Source: CAIVND01 sp035532075 (GTDB lineage: Bacteria; Actinomycetota; Acidimicrobiia; Acidimicrobiales; Bog-793). From it: DNA of 64,000 bases. Made by a program: the position numbers and the translations under genes. How positions within the stretch are numbered: position 1 is the first letter of the stretch; each line of letters starts with the position of its first letter. The DNA lies in contig DATKRV010000006.1 in NCBI GenBank assembly GCA_035532075.1, positions 1-64,000 of the forward strand, read 5' to 3'. Shown here one piece after another: positions 33,378 to 42,188 of this stretch. The notes below the pieces were generated by a model. The model worked only from the letters and a program-made list of their open reading frames with translations, was not told the origin of the DNA and did not search any database.

Positions 33378-34223
33378 ATGCGCGTCATCGGGACCGCGAT
33401 CATCGGCGCAGTCATCGCCATAGTCATCGCCATAGTTGGCGTGCTCTCATCTGTCTCGCCAGTGCGCGCTCCGGTCATGCATCTGCGCGTGACGACGACA
33501 ACCACCCCGGTCGATGTCAATCCGTTCACCTCTGCGCCACTCGCGGGTTACCTCAGGGGACGAGTCAATCTGGTCACTGCAGCGGTCTATGACGTGACGA
33601 GCGGGAAGACCTACCTCTACAACCCGGGGGTGCACGAAGTGACTGCCTCGATGGTCAAGATCGACATCCTCGCCGCGCTCTTGCACGAGGTGCAGGGGGA
33701 GCATCGCGGACTCAGCGCGATGGAGAGTTTACTTGCCTCGAAGATGGTCATCGGCTCGAACAACCGGGACGCGACCAAGCTGTGGAACGAGGTCGGCCAG
33801 CTTCCGGCGATGACTGCGTTTCATCAGGTGGTTGGATACCACCAGACGATCATGAGTTGGTCGTGGGGAGAGATTGAGACAACTCCGCTCGACGAGCTCG
33901 CCCTGTTGAAGGTCATCACGCTCCCGAATGCGATCCTCACCGATGCCTCGCGCGCTTACGAGGAGAGCCTGATGCAAAGCCCGGGTCTCTCCGAGCGCTT
34001 TGGCCTCGGTGATGGTCCGCCGGCGACCGCAACGATCGGACTCAAGGACGGTTACTTTCCCGAGAAGAAAACGGGCTGGCAGATCAACTCCGCCGGATAC
34101 GTCCGTTTCAGCAGCCGTTTTTATCTTGCGGCGATCATGACCGCGGACAATCCGAACGAGACCTACGGAATCAACACGGTGGACAGTGTGGCAGAGATGA
34201 TCTGGGGCAGTCTTCGGCCCTAA
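33378..34223 (+). CDS. Exported class-A-beta-lactamase-like serine hydrolase
   Basis: A 281-residue protein with an N-terminal signal/anchor helix (IIGAVIAIVIAIVGVLSSV). The penicillin-recognising motifs are ordered correctly: SMVK (SxxK nucleophile) at about 92, SNN at about 127 (SDN in beta-lactamases) and KTGW at about 236. This family includes D,D-peptidase-like and lineage-specific serine hydrolases; no Glu166-type Omega loop is evident, so an antibiotic-hydrolysing role is uncertain. agggag directly precedes the ATG at 33378. Confidence 0.8.
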   Translation: MRVIGTAIIGAVIAIVIAIVGVLSSVSPVRAPVMHLRVTTTTTPVDVNPFTSAPLAGYLRGRVNLVTAAVYDVTSGKTYLYNPGVHEVTASMVKIDILAALLHEVQGEHRGLSAMESLLASKMVIGSNNRDATKLWNEVGQLPAMTAFHQVVGYHQTIMSWSWGEIETTPLDELALLKVITLPNAILTDASRAYEESLMQSPGLSERFGLGDGPPATATIGLKDGYFPEKKTGWQINSAGYVRFSSRFYLAAIMTADNPNETYGINTVDSVAEMIWGSLRP

Positions 34224-34305
34224 CGACATCGTTTGGACAGCTCATCGCGTGGAGATCCCAGCTGTGGGTCGGTGCCGAGACAGACAGTTGAACCAGATAG
34301 TCGTC

Positions 34306-34380
34306 GAGTCAGGCAGTGCTGAATCAGGCAGTGCTGAGCCAGTCAGTGCTGAGCCAGTCAGTGCTGAGTCAGTCAGTGAC
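34306..34380. repeat. 15-bp tandem repeat, five units, at the 3' end of fabF
   Basis: Units of the form gagtcaggcagtgct / gagccagtcagtgct occur five times head to tail, two of them identical. The last unit includes the final codons and stop of fabF (stop at 34369-34371); the other units lie just downstream in the direction of fabF. Confidence 0.85.
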
Positions 34381-35571
34381 CGGCGCGATCACGATGCAGC
34401 CGTTGTGACCGCCAAAGCCAAAGCTGTTCGAGAGGACCGGGCCCGGTGTGAAGGGGCGGCCGCTCTCTGTGACGACATCGATCGTGATCTCGGGGTCTTG
34501 CTCTTCACAGCCGATTGTCGGGGGGATCAGACCGCGCTCGATGGTGAGGCAGACGCAGACCGCCTCGATCGCTCCGGCCGCGCCGAGTGAGTGACCGGTG
34601 ATCCCCTTGATCGAGGTCACGGGAGGCGTCTTGTCTCCGAAGACGTGGATGATCGCCTGTGACTCGGCGAGATCGTTCAACGGAGTAGAGGTGCCGTGTC
34701 CATTGATGTGAGTGATCTCGGAGGGCGTGATGCCGGCGTCGTCGAGAGCGAGTTCCATACAGCTGATCGCCCCGATTCCTCCCGGGGATGGAGCGGTGAT
34801 GTGGTACGCGTCAGCGGTGGAGGCGGCTCCGGTGAGTTCAGCGTAGATGTGGGCTCCGCGCGCCTTCGCGTGCTCGTACTCTTCAAGAATCAATGCGGCT
34901 CCGCCCTCGGCGATAATAAATCCATCGCGTCGCAAGTCGTACGGGCGAGAGATTCCCTCCGTCGACAGCGCGGTCATGTTCGAGAAGGCGACGAGGCCTA
35001 TAGCGGGACGATCTCCGACTCCGGTCATCCCGGCCTCGGCCCCTCCCGTCACGACCGCGTCACAGCGGCCGTACTGGATCAATCGCAGGGCGTTTCCGAT
35101 CGCGTGGGTACCAGAGGCGCACGCGGTGACGACGGTCTCGCACGGACCGCGAAATCCAAAGCGCATCGAGATCGCCGCAGCTCCTGCGTTTGACATCATC
35201 ATCGGCACGAGTCGGGGCGAGACACGGCGCGCGCCCCGTTCGGCGAGATTCGTGATCTGTTCCTGGAGGGTCTCGAGGCCACCGACACCCGTTGCATAGA
35301 TGACGCCGACGCGTGTCGGGTCGAGTCCGAGTTCGCCGGCGTCCTCGAGGGCCATCTTTGCGGAGGCCACCGAGAACTGCGCGAAGCGATCCGTCTGGCG
35401 TGCCTCCTTTGGGTCGAGATAGTCAAGCGGCTCGAAGTCCCTGACGTATCGATATCCGACCGGCGCCTCGCCGAACAATCCGTCGAAGAACCTGTCGAGT
35501 CCGCTCCCGACACACGAGACCACACCAAGACCGGTGATGACCACCCGTCGCACGGGGATGTCCCTTGGCAT
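34369..35571 (-). CDS. fabF: 3-oxoacyl-ACP synthase II
   Basis: A 400-residue condensing enzyme that elongates acyl-ACP with malonyl-ACP. It starts RRVVITGLGVVSCVGSGLD; the nucleophilic cysteine is in ETVVTACASGTHAIG, and the two histidines are in HINGHGTSTPLND and IKGITGHSLGAAGAI. It ends with LSNSFGFGGHNGCIVI. Its ATG shares a base with the acpP stop (TGATG). Last gene of the fabD-fabH-fabG-acpP-fabF operon. Confidence 0.96.
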   Translation of the reverse strand: MPRDIPVRRVVITGLGVVSCVGSGLDRFFDGLFGEAPVGYRYVRDFEPLDYLDPKEARQTDRFAQFSVASAKMALEDAGELGLDPTRVGVIYATGVGGLETLQEQITNLAERGARRVSPRLVPMMMSNAGAAAISMRFGFRGPCETVVTACASGTHAIGNALRLIQYGRCDAVVTGGAEAGMTGVGDRPAIGLVAFSNMTALSTEGISRPYDLRRDGFIIAEGGAALILEEYEHAKARGAHIYAELTGAASTADAYHITAPSPGGIGAISCMELALDDAGITPSEITHINGHGTSTPLNDLAESQAIIHVFGDKTPPVTSIKGITGHSLGAAGAIEAVCVCLTIERGLIPPTIGCEEQDPEITIDVVTESGRPFTPGPVLSNSFGFGGHNGCIVIAPVTD

Positions 35572-35810
35572 CAGAGCTTATTGGTGACCAGATCGTAGGC
35601 CTGACCAATTGTGGTGACGCCCTCGAGCTCGGATTCTTCGACGGAGATGTCGAAGGTCTCTTCGAGCGCCATCACGAACTCGACGAGATCAAGGCTGTCC
35701 GCATCTAGGTCCTCGGAGAAGCGCGCCTCGAGGGTGACCTTCTCCGCGGGAACCTGCAGAACTTCGACGGCGCATGCCTTGAACTTCTCGAGGGTGGCGT
35801 CATCTGCCAT
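35571..35810 (-). CDS. acpP: Acyl carrier protein
   Basis: A 79-residue ACP carrying growing acyl chains on phosphopantetheine. The attachment serine is in EDLDADSLDLVEFVMALEE, the classic DSL motif. The start (MADDATLEKFK) is at 35810, with aaaggagc about 6 bases upstream; an ATG 51 bases further upstream would give an unlikely extension. The stop overlaps the fabF start by one base. Confidence 0.95.
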   Translation of the reverse strand: MADDATLEKFKACAVEVLQVPAEKVTLEARFSEDLDADSLDLVEFVMALEETFDISVEESELEGVTTIGQAYDLVTNKL

Positions 35811-35975
35811 GGTGTGCTCCTTTGCTCTGCGACCGTCTCCGCGAATCGCGGACGCGGTCATCGTTATGTGGATAAAACGTAGATCAATTGTGGTACAAAC
35901 CGTGCACTCCCGGGCGGGTCACGGTCATATTTCCCGCCCGTTGCGAGACATTTCGGGAAAACGCAGTGGGATCTG

Positions 35976-36719
35976 CTAATTCCCCATACCGAGCCCTCCA
36001 TCGATCGCGAGGATCGTTCCGGTGACGTATCCACCAAGCGGGTTCGTCAGGTAGACAACACCGGCCGCGACCTCCTCAGGCGTGCCGAGTCTGCCAAGTG
36101 GCACGTTTGCCCCAAGACCATCTCTCTGCGTGGCGCTGATCGCGGCGGTCATGTCGGTGTCGATCAGACCAGGAGCGATCACGTTGACGGTAATGTTCCG
36201 ACTTGCCACCTCCCGGCTCAGCGCGCGCGCGAATCCGATCAGTCCGGCCTTGGCAGCAGAGTAGTTCGTCTGTCCCGCGTTCCCGGTCATCGCCACCACC
36301 GAGCCGATCAGGACGATTCTTCCTCCCCGTGCTCGGATCATTCCTGAGATCGCGCGCCGCGCGACGCGATAGACAGCGGTGAGATTGGTATCAATGACGT
36401 TTGCCCAACGCTCCTCGTTCATTCTCAACAACAGCGCGTCGTCAGTAATGCCGGCCGAACAGACGAGAAGCTCGACCGGGCCCGCAACCGCCTCGATCTC
36501 ACCAAAGGTGCGCTCGACGTCTGCTGGACTCGTCACGTCGCAGTGGATGGCGACGAGTGGATGTGTATCACGAGGTCCCTCAAGATCCGCTGGAGCAGCG
36601 TTCTTGTAGGTGACAAAGACCCGGTCTCCACCGGCTTGGAGGGCGCGCGCCGTGGCGAGCCCGATGCCGCGCGAACCGCCAGTGACGAGCGCGACGCGGG
36701 CCGTCGCCAGATTGCTCAT
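35976..36719 (-). CDS. fabG: 3-oxoacyl-ACP reductase
   Basis: A 247-residue short-chain dehydrogenase that reduces 3-oxoacyl-ACP with NADPH. VALVTGGSRGIGLATARAL is the cofactor motif; NAGQTNYSAAKAGLIGFARA contains the YxxxK catalytic pair, and NVIAPGLIDTDMT follows. The ATG at 36719 overlaps the fabH stop by 4 bases (ATGA), so it is preferred to the GTG at 36725. A 165-base gap separates it from acpP, so acpP-fabF may have an extra promoter. Confidence 0.94.
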   Translation of the reverse strand: MSNLATARVALVTGGSRGIGLATARALQAGGDRVFVTYKNAAPADLEGPRDTHPLVAIHCDVTSPADVERTFGEIEAVAGPVELLVCSAGITDDALLLRMNEERWANVIDTNLTAVYRVARRAISGMIRARGGRIVLIGSVVAMTGNAGQTNYSAAKAGLIGFARALSREVASRNITVNVIAPGLIDTDMTAAISATQRDGLGANVPLGRLGTPEEVAAGVVYLTNPLGGYVTGTILAIDGGLGMGN

Positions 36720-37648
36720 CTGCACTCACCCCACCTGACAATTGTCGAGGCCCAGGTCATTCCGGCTCCGAATCCCGACATAAGCACGTAGTCGCCATCG
36801 TGGAGCCTTCCGGCCTCTGTCGCATCGCACAGTGCGAGCGGGATCGACGCCGCACTGGTATTTCCGGTCCGGTCGAGGACGATCGCGGTCTGTCCGAGAT
36901 CGAACCCGATGCGCGCGTTGACGGCCTCGATGATCCGGAGGTTGGCCTGGTGCGGGACGAACAGCGCGATGTCGGCGGGTTTCAAATCCGCTCGTTCGAG
37001 CACCGCGGTGATTGAGTCGACCTCGGCGCGCACCGCGCGACGGAACACCTCGCGCCCCTCCATCTGAATGAAGCCGCCGTGATTCTGATAGAGAAGGTCA
37101 GTGAATGCTCCGTCGACGCCGAGGTCATAGGAGACGATGAAATTCTCCGTCTTGTCGTTGGCACGGATGATCAGTGCCGCCGCCGCATCACCAAACAGGA
37201 CCGCAGTGGAGCGATCCTCCTGGTCGGTGACGCTCGATAGGGTGTCGGCACCGATCACCAGCGCGCAGCGATGGCCCATGCGCAACAGGCCGTCCGCGGT
37301 GACGAGCGCGTAGACGAAGCCGGCACAGGCCGCATTCAGGTCGAACGCTCCACCGCTCAGACCAAGTTTTGCGTGCACGAGGGAGGAGGTGGCGGGGATC
37401 GCGCGATCCGGCGTCGAGGTGGCGATGATCAACAGGTCGATCTCGTCACCGGTGAGGCCGGCACGTTCGATTGAGCGCTGACCTGCGACGATTGCCAATG
37501 CCGAGGTCGGCCCACCCATTCGACGCTCTCGGATCCCGGTGCGCTCAACGATCCATGTGTCCGAGGTGTCGAGTCTTTTCTCGAAATCTTTGTTGGTGAC
37601 AACGAGTTCGGGTAAAGAGGCACCCCACCCGATAATCGATCCACCCAT
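36716..37648 (-). CDS. fabH: 3-oxoacyl-ACP synthase III
   Basis: A 310-residue KAS III that starts fatty-acid synthesis by condensing an acyl-CoA with malonyl-ACP. Recognisable parts are GWGASLPELVVTNKDFE, IVERTGIRERR, the active-site cysteine in FDLNAACAGFVYAL, the histidine in ALFVPHQANLRIIEAV and the Asn in LDRTGNTSAASIP. It overlaps fabD by one base and fabG by four. Confidence 0.95.
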   Translation of the reverse strand: MGGSIIGWGASLPELVVTNKDFEKRLDTSDTWIVERTGIRERRMGGPTSALAIVAGQRSIERAGLTGDEIDLLIIATSTPDRAIPATSSLVHAKLGLSGGAFDLNAACAGFVYALVTADGLLRMGHRCALVIGADTLSSVTDQEDRSTAVLFGDAAAALIIRANDKTENFIVSYDLGVDGAFTDLLYQNHGGFIQMEGREVFRRAVRAEVDSITAVLERADLKPADIALFVPHQANLRIIEAVNARIGFDLGQTAIVLDRTGNTSAASIPLALCDATEAGRLHDGDYVLMSGFGAGMTWASTIVRWGECR

Positions 37649-38898
37649 CAGGACTCCTTTATCGACATCGCGGACTCTTGTGTGGTTCTCAGCCAGGCGA
37701 CCGGTTGACCCGTGACGACGCGTTCACCCGCGAGCACAATGATGCCCTGTAATTCACCGGCGAATGGTGACCTGATCTCGATTTCGCCCGCCCAGCCGAC
37801 GAGATCTCCGACGCCCAGCGAAATGACCCCCCGTGTTGCCGCTGCCCTCGAGAGCGTCGGAGCGGCCTCAATGAGGTCGGAGGCGGGTCGGAAGGGCCCG
37901 GTCGCCGGAGCGACGATCAGGCGCTCGGTCATCACGAAGCCGGCAGTGCGCTCGAGTTCCCGAACAGAGGCGGCCTCGGTTCCGGCGATGACGTCGACGA
38001 GCGCCTCGAGTTCCTCGGGAGTGGCCACATTCAATGCGGTGATCCCTTGGCTGATCGACCGTTTCACGAGTCCGGTCAGCACCGCGCCCGCGCCGAGTTC
38101 GACAAAGGTGCGCACTCCGGACTCATAGAGTGTTTGAAGGCTCTGGTGCCAGCGCACCGGACTACACAGCTGCGCGGAGAGAAGACCGGGCCATTCGTCT
38201 GGGTCTTCATGGATGCGGGCATCGACATTGGCAACCACGGGCGGATCCGGTTCGCGAAACGAGACGCCAGCGAGAGCCTTGCGCAGGAGGTCTCGGGCCG
38301 GAGCCATATACGGCGTGTGAAAGGCGCCACCGACCGGGAAGGACATCACCCGCTTGGCACCGAGTTCCTTGGCGATCTCCGCCGCGCGCAGGAGGTCATC
38401 GGGAGCGCCTGCAATCACGATCTGGCCCGGTGCATTGAAATTCGCGATCCAGACATCGCCCTCGGCGCGCATGCACGCCGCCTCGGCGCTGTCATCGTCA
38501 AGGCCGAGGATAGCCATCATCGTGCCACTCGATTTTGTCGCCGCATCTTTCATTGCGAGGCCGCGCTCGTTGACGAGTCGGACACCGTCGTCGAACGAGA
38601 GCGCCCCCGAGGCAACCAGGGCGCTGTACTCGCCGAGCGAGTGTCCTGCACACATCGTTGGGGTGATGCCGAGGCGCTCCGTCGCATCCAGAATGACCAG
38701 GCTGAGCACGAAGGTTGCCAGCTGCGCGTTCTCGGTGCTTGTCAAGCTCTCCTGGTCCATCCCAAGAAGGAGATGGGCGACGTCGCGGCCGACTGCTTCG
38801 CTCGCCTGTTCGACCAGTTCGAAGGAGGGATGGTCCACCCAACTCGATCCCATGCCATGGCGCTGCGAACCCTGACCCGGGAAGGTGAACGCCAGCAA
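37648..38898 (-). CDS. fabD: Malonyl-CoA:ACP transacylase with C-terminal biotinyl-like extension
   Basis: A ~416-residue protein, about 110 longer than typical FabD. The transacylase part reads LLAFTFPGQGSQRHGMG, the nucleophile AGHSLGEYSALVASGAL, and the histidine in GGAFHTPYM. After about residue 300 comes a linker and then a beta-rich segment (GVGDLVGWAGEIEIRSPFAG, VVTGQPVAWLRT) with the pattern of a biotinyl/lipoyl barrel-sandwich hybrid, but without the MKM lysine. The TTG at 38898 is preferred since ggaggga lies 8 bases upstream and the protein then begins like other FabDs. First gene of the operon. Confidence 0.9.
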   Translation of the reverse strand: MLAFTFPGQGSQRHGMGSSWVDHPSFELVEQASEAVGRDVAHLLLGMDQESLTSTENAQLATFVLSLVILDATERLGITPTMCAGHSLGEYSALVASGALSFDDGVRLVNERGLAMKDAATKSSGTMMAILGLDDDSAEAACMRAEGDVWIANFNAPGQIVIAGAPDDLLRAAEIAKELGAKRVMSFPVGGAFHTPYMAPARDLLRKALAGVSFREPDPPVVANVDARIHEDPDEWPGLLSAQLCSPVRWHQSLQTLYESGVRTFVELGAGAVLTGLVKRSISQGITALNVATPEELEALVDVIAGTEAASVRELERTAGFVMTERLIVAPATGPFRPASDLIEAAPTLSRAAATRGVISLGVGDLVGWAGEIEIRSPFAGELQGIIVLAGERVVTGQPVAWLRTTQESAMSIKES

Positions 38899-39151
38899 CT
38901 GATCTGCTCCCTCCACGACGATGCAATCGAATGCGCACGGACGCATCCTGCCCGACTCAAAAAAATCCCTACTCTCGAACCACCTCTGAGCTGTCGAACC
39001 ACTCAGACCATCTATTAGACCTCGAGGGAGCCAAGATGGTTACATCGGGGCCATTCGCATCCGTTCCCACACGAGCGGGAAAACCGCCGACTGCAGGCGT
39101 TGTTGAGCGGATTTTCCCATTCAACGCGGCGAAATCGGTCGGTCCGGGGAG

Positions 39152-40114
39152 CTATCGGATGATCTTGGCCAGCGTTTCACCGGCGAGAGCGAGGATGTCG
39201 AGGTCATCGGGGTCGGGCATGTTGAAGATCATCCCGGTCAGCCCGGCATCGAGATAGCCACTGATCTGTTCGCAGACCGCGTCGGGATCGCCGATCGTCG
39301 CGTACGCGCGTAGCCGATCTTCGTCCATGTTGCGCACCTTCGCGAGCCGTTGCGCCTTTTGTTCGGCCTCTGCGTTGGTGCTGGCGATGACGAGTCCTCC
39401 AAGGCGGGTCTTGGCGATCTCTGTCGGATCGCGGCCGATCGTCTCGCAGTGGTCCTCGAGGACGCCGATCTTGTGACGGATGGTCTCTCGGTTGCCAAAC
39501 AGATTGCAGGCATCCGCGTACTTCGCAACAAGCGCAAGGGTGCGCGTCTCTCCACTTCCACCGATGAGAATCGGAATACCGGTCTTTTGGACCGGACGGG
39601 GGATATTGCGCGCCTCGTCGATGGTGTAGTAGCGCCCGGTGAAGCTCGGCCGGTCCTCGGTGAACATCAGGCGACAGATCTGCACGGACTCTTCGAGGCG
39701 GTCCATGCGTTCTTTGACCGAGGGAAAGTCGAAACCGTAGCCGCGGTGCTCGACATCGTGCCATGCCGCGCCAATCCCGAGGATTGCTCTGCCCGCAGAT
39801 ATCACATCGAGCGTCGTCACCTGTTTGGCAAGCAGCGCGGGGTTGCGGTAGGTGACGCCGGTGACGAGTGTCCCAAGTGAGATGTTCTCGGTTCGCGCGG
39901 CGATACCGCCAAGCAGGGTGTAGGCCTCGAACATGGGCTCGGTCTCTGGCGCCATGATGGGGATCTGGTAGAAGTGATCCATCACCCAGAGTGAGTCGAA
40001 TCCCGCACGTTCCGCGACCCCAGCGATCTCGGCGACCTTGGTGAATAGGTCGAGATCGGTGATGTTCGCGAAAGTGAAGCTCGGAATCTGTAGTCCGATA
40101 CGCGTGACGTTCAT
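39152..40114 (-). CDS. LLM-class F420-dependent oxidoreductase
   Basis: A 320-residue luciferase-like TIM-barrel protein: RIGLQIPSFTFANI at the start, AGFDSLWVMDHFYQIP, LGTLVTGVTYRNPALLAKQV and RAILGIGAAWHDVEHRGYGF. The subgroup with TGIPILIGGSGETRTLALVA is annotated as F420-dependent in actinobacteria. Its substrate is unknown. It stands alone upstream of the fab operon, separated by about 250 bases. Confidence 0.88.
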   Translation of the reverse strand: MNVTRIGLQIPSFTFANITDLDLFTKVAEIAGVAERAGFDSLWVMDHFYQIPIMAPETEPMFEAYTLLGGIAARTENISLGTLVTGVTYRNPALLAKQVTTLDVISAGRAILGIGAAWHDVEHRGYGFDFPSVKERMDRLEESVQICRLMFTEDRPSFTGRYYTIDEARNIPRPVQKTGIPILIGGSGETRTLALVAKYADACNLFGNRETIRHKIGVLEDHCETIGRDPTEIAKTRLGGLVIASTNAEAEQKAQRLAKVRNMDEDRLRAYATIGDPDAVCEQISGYLDAGLTGMIFNMPDPDDLDILALAGETLAKIIR

Positions 40115-40527
40115 GTCGCCTCCCGAGTTGCACCGGTCGGGCTGACTGGCGCTGATATTCGTATTATTTGTTTTGAATGAACTTTTGGCGATGCTGGCCC
40201 CGACTTTTTTCGTGCCCGGCCGGGATTCGCACTCCCGCCAACATCATCCGGCCCCATCCAGCTAGTCCGGCTCGTCCGGCAGGGTCAAGGTAGAAGGCTA
40301 ATCCCGGTGGGCGCGCGCTGCTCCTTGGCAGGCTGTCCGGAGGAATCCGCGAACGCCGGTGACCACGGTGTGACACATCTGATCGGCGGCGGCGATGCGC
40401 TTACCATGGGGTCATCGGGTGCGCGTCACCCAAACCGTCTTGACCGAGGCGCCGGCGGGCCCGCGCCTTCGCCACTGAGGGCAAGAGGTGGCGTAGCGAC
40501 TGGGCTTGGCGCCATCTGGAGGAACAC
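40115..40527. other. Intergenic stretch with a tRNA-arm-like relic
   Basis: At 40211-40240 the minus strand reads GGCGGGAGTGCGAATCCC followed by GGCCGGGCACG, which has the shape of a tRNA T arm (5-bp stem, 7-base loop) plus the 3' acceptor strand. No matching 5' half is found upstream on that strand. It may be a leftover attachment site or coincidence. No gene is supported here. Confidence 0.35.
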
Positions 40528-41060
40528 ATGACCGTTCCGGACGAATCAAGGTCGCCTGCATCACCGCCAGTATCAATCGAGACTGCGATGCGCGCACCGT
40601 CTCTGGTACCGAGTGAGCCGGCGAAGCCCGTGCCAACGTCGCCTCCGGTCACTGCGGCCAGTCAAGGGACGAGACCCTCACGAGTCGTCGGGAAGACTCG
40701 CAGCCCATGGGGTGTGAGTTGCTCAGCCTCACGATCATTTAACCGTTCATTTGGTACTTCAAGCTGAACAAGGAGCTGCGCGACTTCGATCCATTATTCG
40801 ACGTGCAGCCCGGTCTCTCCGTGTTGGCGATCTCGCTTGGAACGCTGGTGATCTTTCTTTTTCCTTTGCTCTCGAGGGCTCACACGGCGATCGGCATACA
40901 GTAGACACAAAGGCTTGCTGGGAACCGTGCTCGATGCTCGTTCTTGCTTTCCTAGATCTGGCACTGTCCGGCATGGCCTACATCGAGTCTCAAATGAATC
41001 TCAAATGAATCTCAAATGAATCTCAAATGAATAAGGTGTGGGAGCTGTACGTCAAATCGC
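40528..41060 (+). pseudogene. DUF4234-type membrane protein pseudogene
   Basis: An ATG with ggaggaacac upstream opens a Pro/Ser-rich N-terminus and reaches VVGKTRSPWGV, the entry to a DUF4234 domain. The domain continues in a second frame from 40749 (IWYFKLNKELRDFDP, LSVLAISLGTLVIF), then in a third frame from about 40930 (LVLAFLDLALSGMAYIESQM, N) and finally KVWELY at 41033. Two frameshifts and one repeat expansion with a stop separate the parts. The intact family members are small membrane proteins of unknown function. Confidence 0.65.
40988..41031 (+). repeat. 11-bp tandem repeat, four copies
   Basis: tctcaaatgaa is repeated exactly four times. With a single copy the DUF4234 frame would read ESQMNKVWE without interruption; the three extra copies add 33 bp, which keeps the frame but inserts TGA. 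Confidence 0.9.
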
Positions 41061-41364
41061 GCGAGGGCACGCCCATAACCGCGGAGCCCCGACGCCACGA
41101 CTGGGCCGAACGTAAGGTACAGACAATGAGACGACACGCGTGGAAGACCGCGGCCAAGATGGCGGTCCCGTTCCGATTCGCCCTGCCGATCGCGAGCGCG
41201 GAAGCTGCCACACCAAAGGAACCAACTGGCTCTGCCGCGCTCATAGGCAAGCGCGTGCCCGAAACGGGCTTTAGCCGGCTAACGAATGCGAGTCCTTACA
41301 AGCGTCCGAAGAACCTGGGAGGGACCAGCACCCCATTCATCATCACGAGCGATACCGGCGGTGA

Positions 41365-41796
41365 CATGATCTCTTTCTTCGACGCTTCCAGCGTGTCCGC
41401 TGCGCGTACGTACTACGAGATCCGCCTCTCGCGGCCTGGCACATCGAGAGCGGCATCCAGGGATGCGATCCGACGTCCCGAGCCACAGGAATCCCTGCGC
41501 CAACCAAAGGTCTCGATGTCGTGACGTGTGTCACCCGGTGTTCGCCAGGGAAGTCAACATCGCTTGCAATAGCGACGAAATTCCAAAGAGGCCGCCTCGC
41601 CGTCATCGTTGAAACGCCGAACCTCACTGCCAACGGCTCTGTTGTGCAATCGGAACTGAAGCAGAATGCGACCTACGCACTGAATACGATCGTGCTCTTG
41701 CACAGTAAGGGACTCGCTGCGAGTCCGCCTGCACACTCGACGACGAGGTCCAATGCCAGACAGAGACCGTCAGCAAGTTCGAAGCAATTTACATGA
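41365..41796 (+). pseudogene. Remnant of a probable secreted-protein gene
   Basis: From a stop at 41362 the frame reads on as AAWHIESGIQGCDPTS, then GIPAPTKGLDVVTCVT, RGRLAVIVETPNLTANGSVV and LKQNATYALNTIVLL, a sequence with the look of an extracellular beta-rich repeat domain and a cysteine pair (CVTRC). The region upstream in another frame (FIITSDTGGDMISFFDASSV) may be the missing N-terminal part, with a frameshift around 41365-41420. I cannot name a family. No intact start is present. Confidence 0.3.
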
Positions 41797-42188
41797 ACTT
41801 GAGATTGGTCAGCCATCGCCCAACGATACGCGACAGTTCATATCCCACATCGCCGCGGGCACCAATGCCCGATCCGTCGATCTGGCGCGGCAAAGGCCCA
41901 AAAAACTGATCGACGATTTGCGCGCGTTCTGTCTCGCAGTTTTCCATGAACGACATCGCTTAGGACCGTCGCGGATGTTTCTCGGCGCCAAGACTCGGAT
42001 CCCTCTCCTTCTACCCGGGTCGGAACCAAGCTGGGTCAAATTCAGACTCTCCAAAATTGCCAATCAGTCTGTCGTGCTCGTCTCTGCGGTCCTCAGTTCC
42101 GACATCCATCGTCTCGTTGAAGGCGGTATTGGGCGTGAACAGCGCACATCCTCTCTGGGAACGGCGAGATGAAGAAGGATATGGGTCA
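41797..42188. other. Intergenic stretch without a supportable gene
   Basis: Frames here have no convincing protein character. It separates the decayed genes on the left from the glycosylation trio on the right. aagaagga at 42171-42178 is a possible ribosome binding site for the next gene. Confidence 0.4.

Noticed and set aside
34306..34380. Short regular repeats considered as a CRISPR
   Set aside because: Units are contiguous 15-mers without spacers.
34249..34590. A plus-strand frame with SAEPVSAE repeats
   Set aside because: The repeats are a translation of the 15-bp array and the rest is antisense to fabF.
40164..40376. A 70-codon minus-strand frame
   Set aside because: Its sequence (GVRIPAGHEKSRG) is typical of a translated tRNA-arm-like sequence rather than a protein.
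41753..42172. A 139-codon plus-strand frame before the YfhO-like gene
   Set aside because: It has no hydrophobic core pattern, no ribosome binding site and no family resemblance.
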